NCBI RefSeq assembly: GCF_001591825.1
Contig: NZ_BCVQ01000044.1
Coordinates: forward strand, 1 to 32,659
Direction: 5' to 3'
Length of the DNA: 32,659 nucleotides
Source of the DNA: Rossellomorea vietnamensis NBRC 101237
Lineage (GTDB): Bacteria > Bacillota > Bacilli > Bacillales > Bacillaceae_B
The stretch's first letter is position 1. Each line of letters opens with the position of its first letter. Positions 22,270-29,566 of the stretch are shown here, piece after piece. A model generated the notes under the pieces. The model worked only from the letters and a program-made list of their open reading frames with translations, did no database searches and had not been told where the DNA came from. The position numbers and the translations under genes are program-made.

Positions 22270-23367
22270 TTATCGGATCCTTGACTCAGATTCTGAATCA
22301 AAGAAATGAGCTTTGTTCATATCGAATGCAAGATCGATCGTTTGACCTGCAACGATATCTGTACGGGAGTCAACGCGGGCTACAAACTCTTGTCCTTCTA
22401 ATTGAGAATACAGCATCGTTTCAGCACCCGTTAATTCAGATACTTCAATCTTCGCCGTGATTTTCGCCCCTTGAGCAGTATCCAGGAAAAGAGGTTCGTC
22501 ATGAATATCTTCAGGACGTACACCAAGGATGATGCTCTTTCCTACATGTCCTTGTTCGCGAAGCACTTTCATTTTTCCTTCCGGTACAGACACTTTCGTA
22601 TTGCCGATGACGAATTTCCCATCTTCCAGGGATCCGTGGAAGAAGTTCATGGCAGGTGATCCGATGAATCCGCCTACGAAGACATTTTCCGGTTTATCAT
22701 ATACTTCTTTAGGAGAACCGACTTGTTGAATAACACCGTCTTTCATGACAACGATACGTGTGGCCATCGTCATCGCTTCTGTCTGATCATGTGTTACGTA
22801 GATCGTTGTTGTTTGTAAACGTTGGTGAAGCTTGGCAATTTCAGCACGCATCTGTACACGAAGCTTAGCATCAAGATTGGATAAAGGCTCATCCATCAAG
22901 AATACTTTCGCATCACGGACGATGGCACGGCCAAGTGCTACACGCTGACGCTGACCACCTGATAAAGCTTTAGGTTTCCGGTCGAGCAGTGCTTCAAGAC
23001 CGAGGATCTTGGCCGCTTCCTGTACGCGACGGTCAATTTCCTGTTTATCGAACTTACGCAGTTTAAGACCGAATGCCATATTATCATACACACTCATATG
23101 AGGGTATAAGGCGTAGTTCTGGAACACCATAGCGATATCACGGTCTTTAGGCGCAACATCATTTACGCGCTTTCCGTCAATGGAGAAATCCCCTTTGGAT
23201 ATTTCTTCGAGTCCGGCGATCATACGAAGGGTAGTGGATTTCCCACATCCCGATGGTCCAACAAATACGATGAATTCTTTATCTTGAATGTGAAGGTTAA
23301 AGTCATTTACCGCCGTTACCTTACTATCATAAATCTTGTGGATATGTTCTAATTTTAATTCAGCCAC
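22270..23367 (-). CDS. msmX: Multiple-sugar ABC transporter ATPase MsmX (UgpC/MalK type)
   Basis: A 365-residue shared ATPase that energises several carbohydrate importers (maltodextrin, arabino- and galacto-oligosaccharides in B. subtilis). Walker A GPSGCGKST is at 37-45, signature LSGGQRQ at 134-140, Walker B VFLMDE at 154-159; the C-terminal ~130 residues form the OB-type regulatory domain of MalK-like proteins (RPEDIHDEPLF). No permease or binding protein lies nearby, as expected for a stand-alone multi-task ATPase. The GTG start at 23367 has AAGGAGG nine bases ahead. A near-perfect catabolite-responsive element lies at 23388-23401, directly upstream of the ribosome site. Confidence 0.93.
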   Translation of the reverse strand: MAELKLEHIHKIYDSKVTAVNDFNLHIQDKEFIVFVGPSGCGKSTTLRMIAGLEEISKGDFSIDGKRVNDVAPKDRDIAMVFQNYALYPHMSVYDNMAFGLKLRKFDKQEIDRRVQEAAKILGLEALLDRKPKALSGGQRQRVALGRAIVRDAKVFLMDEPLSNLDAKLRVQMRAEIAKLHQRLQTTTIYVTHDQTEAMTMATRIVVMKDGVIQQVGSPKEVYDKPENVFVGGFIGSPAMNFFHGSLEDGKFVIGNTKVSVPEGKMKVLREQGHVGKSIILGVRPEDIHDEPLFLDTAQGAKITAKIEVSELTGAETMLYSQLEGQEFVARVDSRTDIVAGQTIDLAFDMNKAHFFDSESESRIR

Positions 23368-23387
23368 TTCATTTCTCCTCCTTGTAA

Positions 23388-23401
23388 TGAAATCGTTTTC
23401 A
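23388..23401. promoter_or_regulatory. cre site (CcpA operator) upstream of msmX
   Basis: On the gene's strand TGAAAACGATTTCA fits the cre consensus TGNAANCGNNNNCA at every fixed position. It lies 20 bases upstream of the GTG start, probably downstream of the transcription start, where CcpA usually blocks elongation. Confidence 0.7.
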
Positions 23402-23463
23402 TCTATAGATTCATTGTAGAGAAAGCGGATTCAAAACGATATGGTCAACCTGCACAAAGTTGC

Positions 23464-24381
23464 CTAAACATTATTGGGCAGGTTGTCAGATTGGAAGCTT
23501 AAACAGGCAAAGTAGGCAAGGATCCCACCTTGAAAGCTTTTAATATCTATATTTGTTTTTTCAATAAACTTATCAATCCGGTACTGGACGCTGTTCCGAT
23601 GCATGAATAATGTTTTGGCGGTCTGACTGATATTGGATTGATTCTCTAGAAATGCCCGGATGGTGTGAATTTGTTCAGGATCTTCTGAAAAGAAGTCGGC
23701 GACCTTTTTAAAGAAATGCTCCTCCCACTCATGTGGAAAGTGGTGGAGGATGAATTCAGGCAGAACCGTCACGGCCGACTGGATGAATGCCTGCTTATGA
23801 ATGGTTCCCGAAAACGAAAATAGCTCACGCTCATGGGCAAAAAAAGCAGGGAAATGTGAATCTGCATCATGAAACTGCCCAATGTAAAAAGAAGGACTGA
23901 CAAAGAAATCCGATTCAATGACATGGGAAATCGACTGCAGCTGTTCCTCATCCATCATCCACTCATGCTTCCTTTCTATAAGTAGTCCCATGCGATCTGT
24001 AAGGAAAACGAGGATGGTCCCGTGTGGTAATAAATGTTGGAATGCTTCTCTCAGTTGAAGCTGTTCCCTGCCTTCCTTCAGACTGAATTGAATGATGCGG
24101 AACTCTCCATCATGCATGGAGGGGACCGGCCCGTTCTCCAATAAGTATTGGTACCACTCAGCGGAATCGGGAGAATCATTCACGCTTCCTGGTGAAGGGG
24201 TGATCTCTTGAAACAAGCAATATAATAAATCCAGTTCCGGCTGGGAGATTTCTGATTGATCGATCCCTATATATTCATCTTCCTGTTCGTTCGTAAACCA
24301 GACTTTCGTAGATTCAAGGCTTGTGGGATAATGGTGCTGAATGATGGCGCCAGGATATTTTTTACGTAAAGATGTAAACAT
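23464..24381 (-). CDS. PucR/CdaR-type transcriptional regulator
   Basis: A 305-residue protein. The last ~60 residues form the PucR C-terminal helix-turn-helix (HTH_30): IRAFLENQSNISQTAKTLF, then MHRNSVQYRIDKFIEKTNID and FQGGILAYFACL. The upstream ~230 residues show no recognised sensory domain. Regulators of this family usually activate catabolic genes for purines, sugar acids or amino acids; here no such operon adjoins, the neighbours being msmX (downstream, same strand, 96 bases away) and a divergent CsoR/CstR-type gene. AGAGGG precedes the ATG. A role in sugar use with MsmX is possible but unsupported beyond adjacency. Confidence 0.82.
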   Translation of the reverse strand: MFTSLRKKYPGAIIQHHYPTSLESTKVWFTNEQEDEYIGIDQSEISQPELDLLYCLFQEITPSPGSVNDSPDSAEWYQYLLENGPVPSMHDGEFRIIQFSLKEGREQLQLREAFQHLLPHGTILVFLTDRMGLLIERKHEWMMDEEQLQSISHVIESDFFVSPSFYIGQFHDADSHFPAFFAHERELFSFSGTIHKQAFIQSAVTVLPEFILHHFPHEWEEHFFKKVADFFSEDPEQIHTIRAFLENQSNISQTAKTLFMHRNSVQYRIDKFIEKTNIDIKSFQGGILAYFACLSFQSDNLPNNV

Positions 24382-24466
24382 GTGATCCCTCTTTGTTCAT
24401 TATTATAGTAAAAAAGGTTATAATGACATTGTACTGAAATAGCTGGAGTAATCAAAGAGTGCATGA

Positions 24467-24500
24467 TTGCAAAAGTACAATAATTTTAATACTATTGTAC
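24467..24500 (+). promoter_or_regulatory. Promoter with overlapping dyad before the CstR-like gene
   Basis: TTGCAA (24467-24472), 17 bases, TACTAT (24490-24495). An inverted repeat GTACAATA (24475-24482) / TATTGTAC (24493-24500) covers the spacer and -10, the usual place for a repressor operator. Confidence 0.55.
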
Positions 24501-24528
24501 AATGAATAATTCTTATGGGGTGTCCTGA

Positions 24529-24789
24529 ATGGAATATACGAAAGAAGTTACGAATCGAATGAAACGTCTTGAAGGTCAGGTCCGTGGTGTATTGAAAATG
24601 ATGGAGGATGAGAAACATTGTAAGGATGTTGTGACTCAACTATCAGCCGTTCGAACTGCTGTTGACCGGACAATCGGCCTCATCGTGGCAAAGAATCTGG
24701 AAGCGTGCATACGCGAGTCAGAAGAAGAGGGCATAAAGGCGGAAGATGCGATCCAGGAAGCTGTCAATATGCTCGTGAAAAGTCGATAA
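24529..24789 (+). CDS. CsoR/RcnR-family repressor, CstR-like persulfide sensor
   Basis: An 86-residue all-helical repressor (DUF156). Copper-sensing CsoR proteins have a Cys-x24-His-x3-Cys ligand set; here the positions are C31, N56 and C60, so the histidine is missing and both cysteines remain. That is the pattern of CstR, whose Staphylococcus aureus member (also 86 residues) uses Cys31 and Cys60 to form di- or trisulfide bridges on exposure to reactive sulfur species. Sulfide/persulfide sensing is therefore more likely than copper sensing. No rhodanese, sulfide:quinone reductase or TauE-type gene lies in the window, so its targets are elsewhere or it only regulates itself. Terminator at 24795-24847. 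Confidence 0.85.
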   Translation: MEYTKEVTNRMKRLEGQVRGVLKMMEDEKHCKDVVTQLSAVRTAVDRTIGLIVAKNLEACIRESEEEGIKAEDAIQEAVNMLVKSR

Positions 24790-24794
24790 AAGGT

Positions 24795-24847
24795 AAAAAG
24801 CTGCCAAAGGGAAGATTCCTGATTGGCAGCTTTTTTTGTCCATATTA
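24795..24847. terminator. Terminator after the CstR-like gene
   Basis: AAAAAGCTGCCAA (24795-24807) pairs perfectly with TTGGCAGCTTTTT (24833-24845), followed by TT. It also touches the 3' end of the convergent small gene. Confidence 0.85.
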
Positions 24848-25033
24848 TCTTGGGGGCTCTTCGTAGTCTGTGATTTCGATCGCTTCTTCGATGTTGGTGG
24901 TGTTTTCCCTCATGTGGACGGAACCTCCGGACATCCCTTCGTTGATGAAACGGTCGACATCCAGGAATGCTTTTTCTTTTCCTTCGTAATTCGTATCAGG
25001 AAGGAATTGATCGTTCTTATTTTCTTTTTTCAT
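24845..25033 (-). CDS. Small hydrophilic protein of unknown function
   Basis: A 62-residue acidic protein with the distinctive middle DVDRFINEGMSGGSVHMR and the tail TTNIEEAIEITDYEEPPR. I recognise it as a likely conserved Bacillaceae protein but no function. The ATG at 25033 is chosen because AAAGGAGG sits nine bases upstream; an ATG two codons earlier is only three bases from it. That ribosome site lies in one arm of a 12-bp hairpin with one mismatch (on this strand AGCCCCCTTTCT then AGAAAGGAGGCT), which may limit translation. It is the next gene downstream of yheE on the same strand. Confidence 0.68.
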   Translation of the reverse strand: MKKENKNDQFLPDTNYEGKEKAFLDVDRFINEGMSGGSVHMRENTTNIEEAIEITDYEEPPR

Positions 25034-25130
25034 TCTCATCAGCCTCCTTTCTTTAGTTTTAGAAAGGGGGCTGAAGTTATGCATGGAGCAGGATTAAATT
25101 CTACCGGACAAGGGTATTATGTAATTTGCA

Positions 25131-25343
25131 TCACTCATAAACATGGAATAGCATCAGTTCATGCAACTGCTTCTTAAGGGTCTCTTCCTTGTCAGAGGGA
25201 GGATTTGGGCCGGTCCATTCAATCCTTCCGTCTTTATGGTATGTTCCTGTATATTTCGTCCCGCTGAAATAAAAGGAAAACGTCCAACCCGGGAGCTGTT
25301 TATTTTCGTACATGTTCTTAAATTGAAAATGTTGGATCATCAT
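25131..25343 (-). CDS. yheE: YheE-family protein (DUF5342)
   Basis: A 70-residue soluble protein (MMIQHFQFKNMYENKQLPGW..., then FYFSGTKYTGTYHKDGRIEWTG and LHELMLFHVYE). The form, a beta-sheet core with a C-terminal helix, and the position next to yheC/yheD-like genes agree with YheE of B. subtilis, whose function is unknown. GGAGGTGACC precedes ATG at 25343. Possibly sporulation-linked by context only. Confidence 0.78.
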   Translation of the reverse strand: MMIQHFQFKNMYENKQLPGWTFSFYFSGTKYTGTYHKDGRIEWTGPNPPSDKEETLKKQLHELMLFHVYE

Positions 25344-25466
25344 TGGTCACCTCCATTCCTATTGTAAACGTTTTAACCCGGGCTGTGTAGGACCGCACGT
25401 GAAATGTATCATAAATGGAAGTCTTCTCTAATAGAATTTACTGAAGAGATAGGGGAGGGACGAAGG

Positions 25467-25865
25467 ATGAATTCGTTTATTCGTGATTTAGAGAAGGCGA
25501 TCAGTGATGAATGGACAGGTTATTATTTCTATAAAGAGCTAAAAGCACGGACCAATAACCCATTGTACGTAGAGTTTATTGAACATGCTCAAAAAGACGA
25601 AAAAGAACATTATGAAATGTTTCAATATCTTCATTATCTATTGACGGGAGAGTATTATGAGCACAAGAAAGAGAAGGTAGGGTTCACCACTTTCAAGGAA
25701 GGGGTGCTCCGCGCACTGAAGGATGAACTGGAGGGTGCGGAGTTTTACCGGGATATGCTCCTGGAGATTCCCAATCAGCAGGCATATAAACCGCTATTTA
25801 TTGCCATGACAGATGAACAGGAACATGCAACCAGGTTTTCAACCATTTATAATTCCTTACGATAA
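25467..25865 (+). CDS. Ferritin-like / rubrerythrin-type diiron protein
   Basis: A 132-residue four-helix bundle protein. Metal-ligand helices are visible: ISDEWTGYYFYKEL (helix 1, Glu), HAQKDEKEHYEMF (helix 2, E-x2-H), LKDELEGAEFYRDML (helix 3, Glu) and MTDEQEHATRFSTIY (helix 4, E-x2-H). This is the rubrerythrin-like arrangement, without the C-terminal rubredoxin domain. It may bind iron or manganese and act in peroxide or metal handling; related small ferritin-like proteins occur in spores. The ATG at 25467 is favoured over an upstream in-frame start (25404) since GGGAGGGACGAAGG precedes it. Confidence 0.83.
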   Translation: MNSFIRDLEKAISDEWTGYYFYKELKARTNNPLYVEFIEHAQKDEKEHYEMFQYLHYLLTGEYYEHKKEKVGFTTFKEGVLRALKDELEGAEFYRDMLLEIPNQQAYKPLFIAMTDEQEHATRFSTIYNSLR

Positions 25866-25867
25866 GC

Positions 25868-25915
25868 GATAAAGAAAAAGGTTGAACCTTGTGTCATTCA
25901 CGAAGATTCAACCTT
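25868..25915 (-). terminator. Terminator of the YheC/YheD-family operon
   Basis: AAGGTTGAA (25878-25886) pairs perfectly with TTCAACCTT (25907-25915), overlapping the last stop codon. On the minus strand it is followed by TTTCTTTAT. Confidence 0.75.
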
Positions 25916-27101
25916 CACTGTTTTGTGCACTGAGTGTCATGAACGTACGGACAAGCTGTTTTCTCCGCTTCGTCTCAATCTCTGTCTCATCGAAACACAT
26001 CGGCTTTGAATTAATTTCAAACAAAACAAATCCCCCTTGTTCTTTGGGAGCGAGGTCAATGGAAAACTCCCCTACATAGCCAAACGATTTGGCCAGTTCT
26101 TCACCGCATGTTTGAACGATCCTCGAAATTTCTTTTTTTGTTTCTGCATCTGCCACTTCCTTCAGGGAAATGATTTTGCCACCGGCAGGTACATGGGTGG
26201 TGACTTCCTGACGCTGGGACATGCGTACCCCGATACCGATCAAACGGAAATCATCACCCGTGTGAAGGACTAATATGCGAAAGTCGAAACGGTGTTCGTG
26301 CACTGTTTTACAAGGGACCGCTTCCTGCATGATCCACTCATTGCCCATAAACCATTCGTTATACGTTTGATGAAGGCGGGAGATCGATACGAACCTCTCT
26401 ATTTTCTTAATGCTTTTACATAGGACTCCGCCTCTGTCATCCAGTTCAATCAGGCGAATCCCTTTTCCTTGCGAAGCGAGAGCGTGTTTAACATATACTT
26501 TCTGATGAGTGGTCAAGAAGCGTGAAAGGGAGGCTTCATCGGTAACCAGCTCGGTCTGCGGCAAATATGCTTTGAGCTCATCATTTTTGGACAACAGCTC
26601 GTAGATTTCCCATTTATTAAAGAAATGGGGATTGAAGAATGGAATCCCATGCTTCTTGATAAAACGAAGAAGCTTTTCGTATGCTTGGTTTTGCTCTGCA
26701 TTCCTTGATGGGACCCGGTTATAAATGACGTTTGGAACGGGGAACAGGCATCTTACCCATTTGTGTAAAACATGATTATACATGATCCCCTCTATCGAAT
26801 CACCCAGAACATCCTGGGGGGAGAAGACGAAACAGATTCCTCCAGACTGCTCGACGTCCTGTTGTATCGACCGGAATAATTCAAAGTTTCCCTTATATTT
26901 GTTTTTTCCTTTTTTACTTGAAACGATGCCGACTAAGGGGATCGCGGGACGATTCCCCTTTCGGTGGGAGATGGTAAAGGTATAGCATTGATTGGAAGCT
27001 TTCGAGGATAAGAGAAAGGAATCCTTCGCAAATCCATAGGTAGTAATGGGTTCTTCCCCGTGAAAAAAGGTCTTCTTCATCCGGTCGTAAAGGATGTTCA
27101 T
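25908..27101 (-). CDS. YheC/YheD-family ATP-grasp protein, paralogue 4 of the operon
   Basis: A 397-residue protein of the spore-coat-associated YheC/YheD family, predicted ATP-grasp ligases. Visible in order: a short N-terminal beta-rich domain (about 1-110), the family block VIYNRVPSRNAEQNQ, NPHFFNKWEIYELL, the ATP-grasp lysine loop VYVKHALASQGKGIRL, RFDFRILV, then GEFSIDLA and the metal-binding end LFEINSKP (residues about 360-367). The last segment has the E-x-N magnesium ligands, so catalysis is plausible; the acceptor substrate is unknown. ATG overlaps the stop of the preceding gene (ATGA). Last gene of a four-gene array. Confidence 0.87.
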   Translation of the reverse strand: MNILYDRMKKTFFHGEEPITTYGFAKDSFLLSSKASNQCYTFTISHRKGNRPAIPLVGIVSSKKGKNKYKGNFELFRSIQQDVEQSGGICFVFSPQDVLGDSIEGIMYNHVLHKWVRCLFPVPNVIYNRVPSRNAEQNQAYEKLLRFIKKHGIPFFNPHFFNKWEIYELLSKNDELKAYLPQTELVTDEASLSRFLTTHQKVYVKHALASQGKGIRLIELDDRGGVLCKSIKKIERFVSISRLHQTYNEWFMGNEWIMQEAVPCKTVHEHRFDFRILVLHTGDDFRLIGIGVRMSQRQEVTTHVPAGGKIISLKEVADAETKKEISRIVQTCGEELAKSFGYVGEFSIDLAPKEQGGFVLFEINSKPMCFDETEIETKRRKQLVRTFMTLSAQNSEG

Positions 27102-28471
27102 GGTATCATTTCCTCGGGATGATCCAAGCTTTGGTGGGTGAGGAAAATACCAAATGACAAGGCGAGTTTCCTTGTTAATAAATCAAACCTTTTTAAGTCA
27201 GGATGTGAGAATATCGATCTGCCAGGCTTTGAGTTTGCTTCAAACATCCAAATGCGATGGTTGTCGTCCACACCGAAATCAAAGCCTATTTCGCCGATGA
27301 ATCCTTCAAGATTCCCCTCAATGGCGTGTGACAACAATAAAGCCGCGTCCTTTAAAGCCTCCTCAATGGTTTGTCTTTCCTTTTCTTCCCTGAATAGTTC
27401 TGAAAGGACCCTCACTTCTCCACCATTGTTCGCATGTGTCGTCACACTTCCCGTCCCCGCCACTTTTCCCGCCATTGCACTGACTTGCCAGTTTCCTTCT
27501 TCGTCTTTATTTGTATGGACCCTGAAGTCGATGGGACGATTATTCTCTTTCAGTAACGAGATTCCCTGTTGGACGATGAAGGAGTCCAGGTTTCTGCTTT
27601 TGAATATTGTATTGGCCAGCTGCTCCAGTGATTTAAACTTAAGTAAGCGGTTCTTCTGATCACCGTCCCTGAAACGGCAGTAATACTCTTCTGTGGACCG
27701 GTTATGTGTGATTTTGTGTATTCCCTTTCCGAGACTCCCGTTTTTAGGCTTTAAATAAATATGGTTATAGGAGGAAAGCATTCGCTCCATTTCCTCAAAT
27801 GATTGGAACGGCCTGGTTTCAGGAAGGAAGTGTTGAACAGTCAGATCATTTTCCAATCTCTCAAAAAGGTCGAGTTTATTGAAGAATCCTGGATTATACC
27901 ACGGAATGCCGTATTCTCTTTCCAGTCTCTCCTTCAGTCCCTGATAGGTTTTCCGCTTTTCACTCTGCCTATTTGGAAGTCTGTCATAAATCACATTCGG
28001 GAAAGGGATTTCTTCCGTTTCCCATCCTTCTCCAAAATGAAACAATCCTTTAATGAGCCCATTCTCCCAATCAATATGCTGTTCTCCAAATACAAAGGGG
28101 ATGACTCCCAGGGAAGATTGAACCGACAGTAGCTTCTTGAAGAAGTGCGAGCGTTGTCCGATGGGGCTTAATCGGAAACTTGTGAATCCCGCAGTGAATA
28201 TTCCAATCAGGACCCCTGCGTGTACACATTCGTCTTTACAGTAGAGGGAAAGGGAATTCACTTTTGATGGAAGGTGCAGCTTTTCAGCTAAACCAGTACT
28301 GATCCCCATTACGTTCCGGCCATTCGGATGGCGCCTGCAGCTGGCAGGTTGTCTTCTGGTCCCGAGTATCACGGTATGTGGAAAGGTATCTTCCCCGGTT
28401 TTGAACCCGGACGGAAGGTAGAGGATGCTTTCTTCATCTTGGAAGTATTCGACTTTGTATGCATGGAGCAT
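27098..28471 (-). CDS. yheD: YheC/YheD-family ATP-grasp protein, paralogue 3 (YheD-like)
   Basis: A 457-residue member with a larger N-terminal region (about 180 residues, including RRHPNGRNVMGIS), near the length recalled for B. subtilis YheD (about 453). Then VIYDRLPNRQSEKRK, NPGFFNKLDLFERL, the ATP-binding loop IYLKPKNGSLGKGIHKI, PIDFRVHTNKD, GEIGFDFGVD and MFEANSKPG (E-x-N metal ligands, EANSKP at 411-416). In B. subtilis YheC and YheD associate with the developing spore, apparently with the coat. The start overlaps the upstream stop by one base (TAATG). Substrate unknown; the fold suggests ATP-dependent carboxylate-amine ligation. Confidence 0.88.
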   Translation of the reverse strand: MLHAYKVEYFQDEESILYLPSGFKTGEDTFPHTVILGTRRQPASCRRHPNGRNVMGISTGLAEKLHLPSKVNSLSLYCKDECVHAGVLIGIFTAGFTSFRLSPIGQRSHFFKKLLSVQSSLGVIPFVFGEQHIDWENGLIKGLFHFGEGWETEEIPFPNVIYDRLPNRQSEKRKTYQGLKERLEREYGIPWYNPGFFNKLDLFERLENDLTVQHFLPETRPFQSFEEMERMLSSYNHIYLKPKNGSLGKGIHKITHNRSTEEYYCRFRDGDQKNRLLKFKSLEQLANTIFKSRNLDSFIVQQGISLLKENNRPIDFRVHTNKDEEGNWQVSAMAGKVAGTGSVTTHANNGGEVRVLSELFREEKERQTIEEALKDAALLLSHAIEGNLEGFIGEIGFDFGVDDNHRIWMFEANSKPGRSIFSHPDLKRFDLLTRKLALSFGIFLTHQSLDHPEEMIP

Positions 28472-29562
28472 TAGAAATCACCTCGCCTTAAGGATGATAG
28501 AGATTGTGAGGATAGAAAGTCACAATAATCTAAAGGTGCCTGATATAATGTTGATAACTTCCCGGGATGTAATGCATCCACTACTTTATGCCCCGGCTTA
28601 GAGTTCAAATCCAGGATCCATAGGGAATGATCATCCCCGATAATGAGGTCGACCCCGATTTCAAAAAGAGGGGAAAAATGTTTTTCAAGAAGTATAGGGA
28701 CTTCTTCCAAAATGGATGTAAGTTCTTCGTCGATAAAATCCCATGCATGTGAATCCTGGCTATCCTTCCACTCCTTGTAGGAAAGATAGGAAGCACCGCG
28801 GCTGATATTCGTCAGTATCCCATTCTCTACCCCTTGACGGATTGCGCGTTGAAATTCCCTCCATTCCCCGTTGTGATCTTTATTCAGGAGAATGCGCATA
28901 TCGAAAGGGGCATTTCCTTTCGTCAGGTTTGGCAGCCGTTTTTGACAAATGAACGTGTGAACCTTGAGCATGTGGTCAACCCATTTTAAAAAGACATCTT
29001 CATTTGGGAATGATTGTTCTATGATTCCTTGCTTTTTGGTGGTGCGAACGACAATACCCTGTTGATTGAAAACGAGATGGTAAACGGCAAATCCATGGGC
29101 CCCGTCGACAGGTTTGATTATTATATCTTTATGTTTGAGGAGGAGATTTAATAAATGTTTTCCATCGGCTACTAAGGATGTTATAGGGATATAGGGGGCG
29201 AGGGAGGTCTGTTTCAGCTTTTCATAAAGATGCCATTTGTTTGGTAATCCGTAACCAAGGAAACGGATATGCTTCTGGTTCTTTAACCATTGAACGACGG
29301 CTCTCGCCTGCCGGGACTTCATATCTTTCTGATAATACGTTCTGTCATAGATGTACTCCGGGATTTCAAAGGCATCTTTTTCCCATTCCCCCGTCATCCT
29401 GTCGAAGTGAAATCCTTCCACGGTTTCGTTCAAAGGAGATATTCCCTGTGGAGAAAACAGGTAAAGGTCGATTGGATATGAAAGGGACTGCTTAGCGATT
29501 TCGAGAAAATATTCATTTTTCACTTCAGGAGTAAGGGTCATGATGCCTAATGAGTGATTCAT
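28471..29562 (-). CDS. yheC: YheC/YheD-family ATP-grasp protein, paralogue 2 (YheC-like)
   Basis: A 363-residue protein, the same length recalled for B. subtilis YheC. Order of motifs: LGIMTLTPE at the start, YIYDRTYYQKDMKSR, LPNKWHLYEKLKQT, lysine loop IIIKPVDGAHGFAVYHL, PFDMRILLNKD, FEIGVDLIIGDD and WILDLNSKPGHK. Here the metal-ligand acid is Asp (DLN at 318-320) where the paralogues have Glu, and the loop reads GAHGF instead of GKGI; both are conservative but could change ATP or metal binding. The ATG at 29562 is chosen since AAGGAGG lies nine to ten bases upstream; an in-frame start at 29607 lies inside the upstream gene. Four bases separate it from the upstream stop. Confidence 0.88.
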   Translation of the reverse strand: MNHSLGIMTLTPEVKNEYFLEIAKQSLSYPIDLYLFSPQGISPLNETVEGFHFDRMTGEWEKDAFEIPEYIYDRTYYQKDMKSRQARAVVQWLKNQKHIRFLGYGLPNKWHLYEKLKQTSLAPYIPITSLVADGKHLLNLLLKHKDIIIKPVDGAHGFAVYHLVFNQQGIVVRTTKKQGIIEQSFPNEDVFLKWVDHMLKVHTFICQKRLPNLTKGNAPFDMRILLNKDHNGEWREFQRAIRQGVENGILTNISRGASYLSYKEWKDSQDSHAWDFIDEELTSILEEVPILLEKHFSPLFEIGVDLIIGDDHSLWILDLNSKPGHKVVDALHPGKLSTLYQAPLDYCDFLSSQSLSSLRRGDF

Positions 29563-29566
29563 CGTA

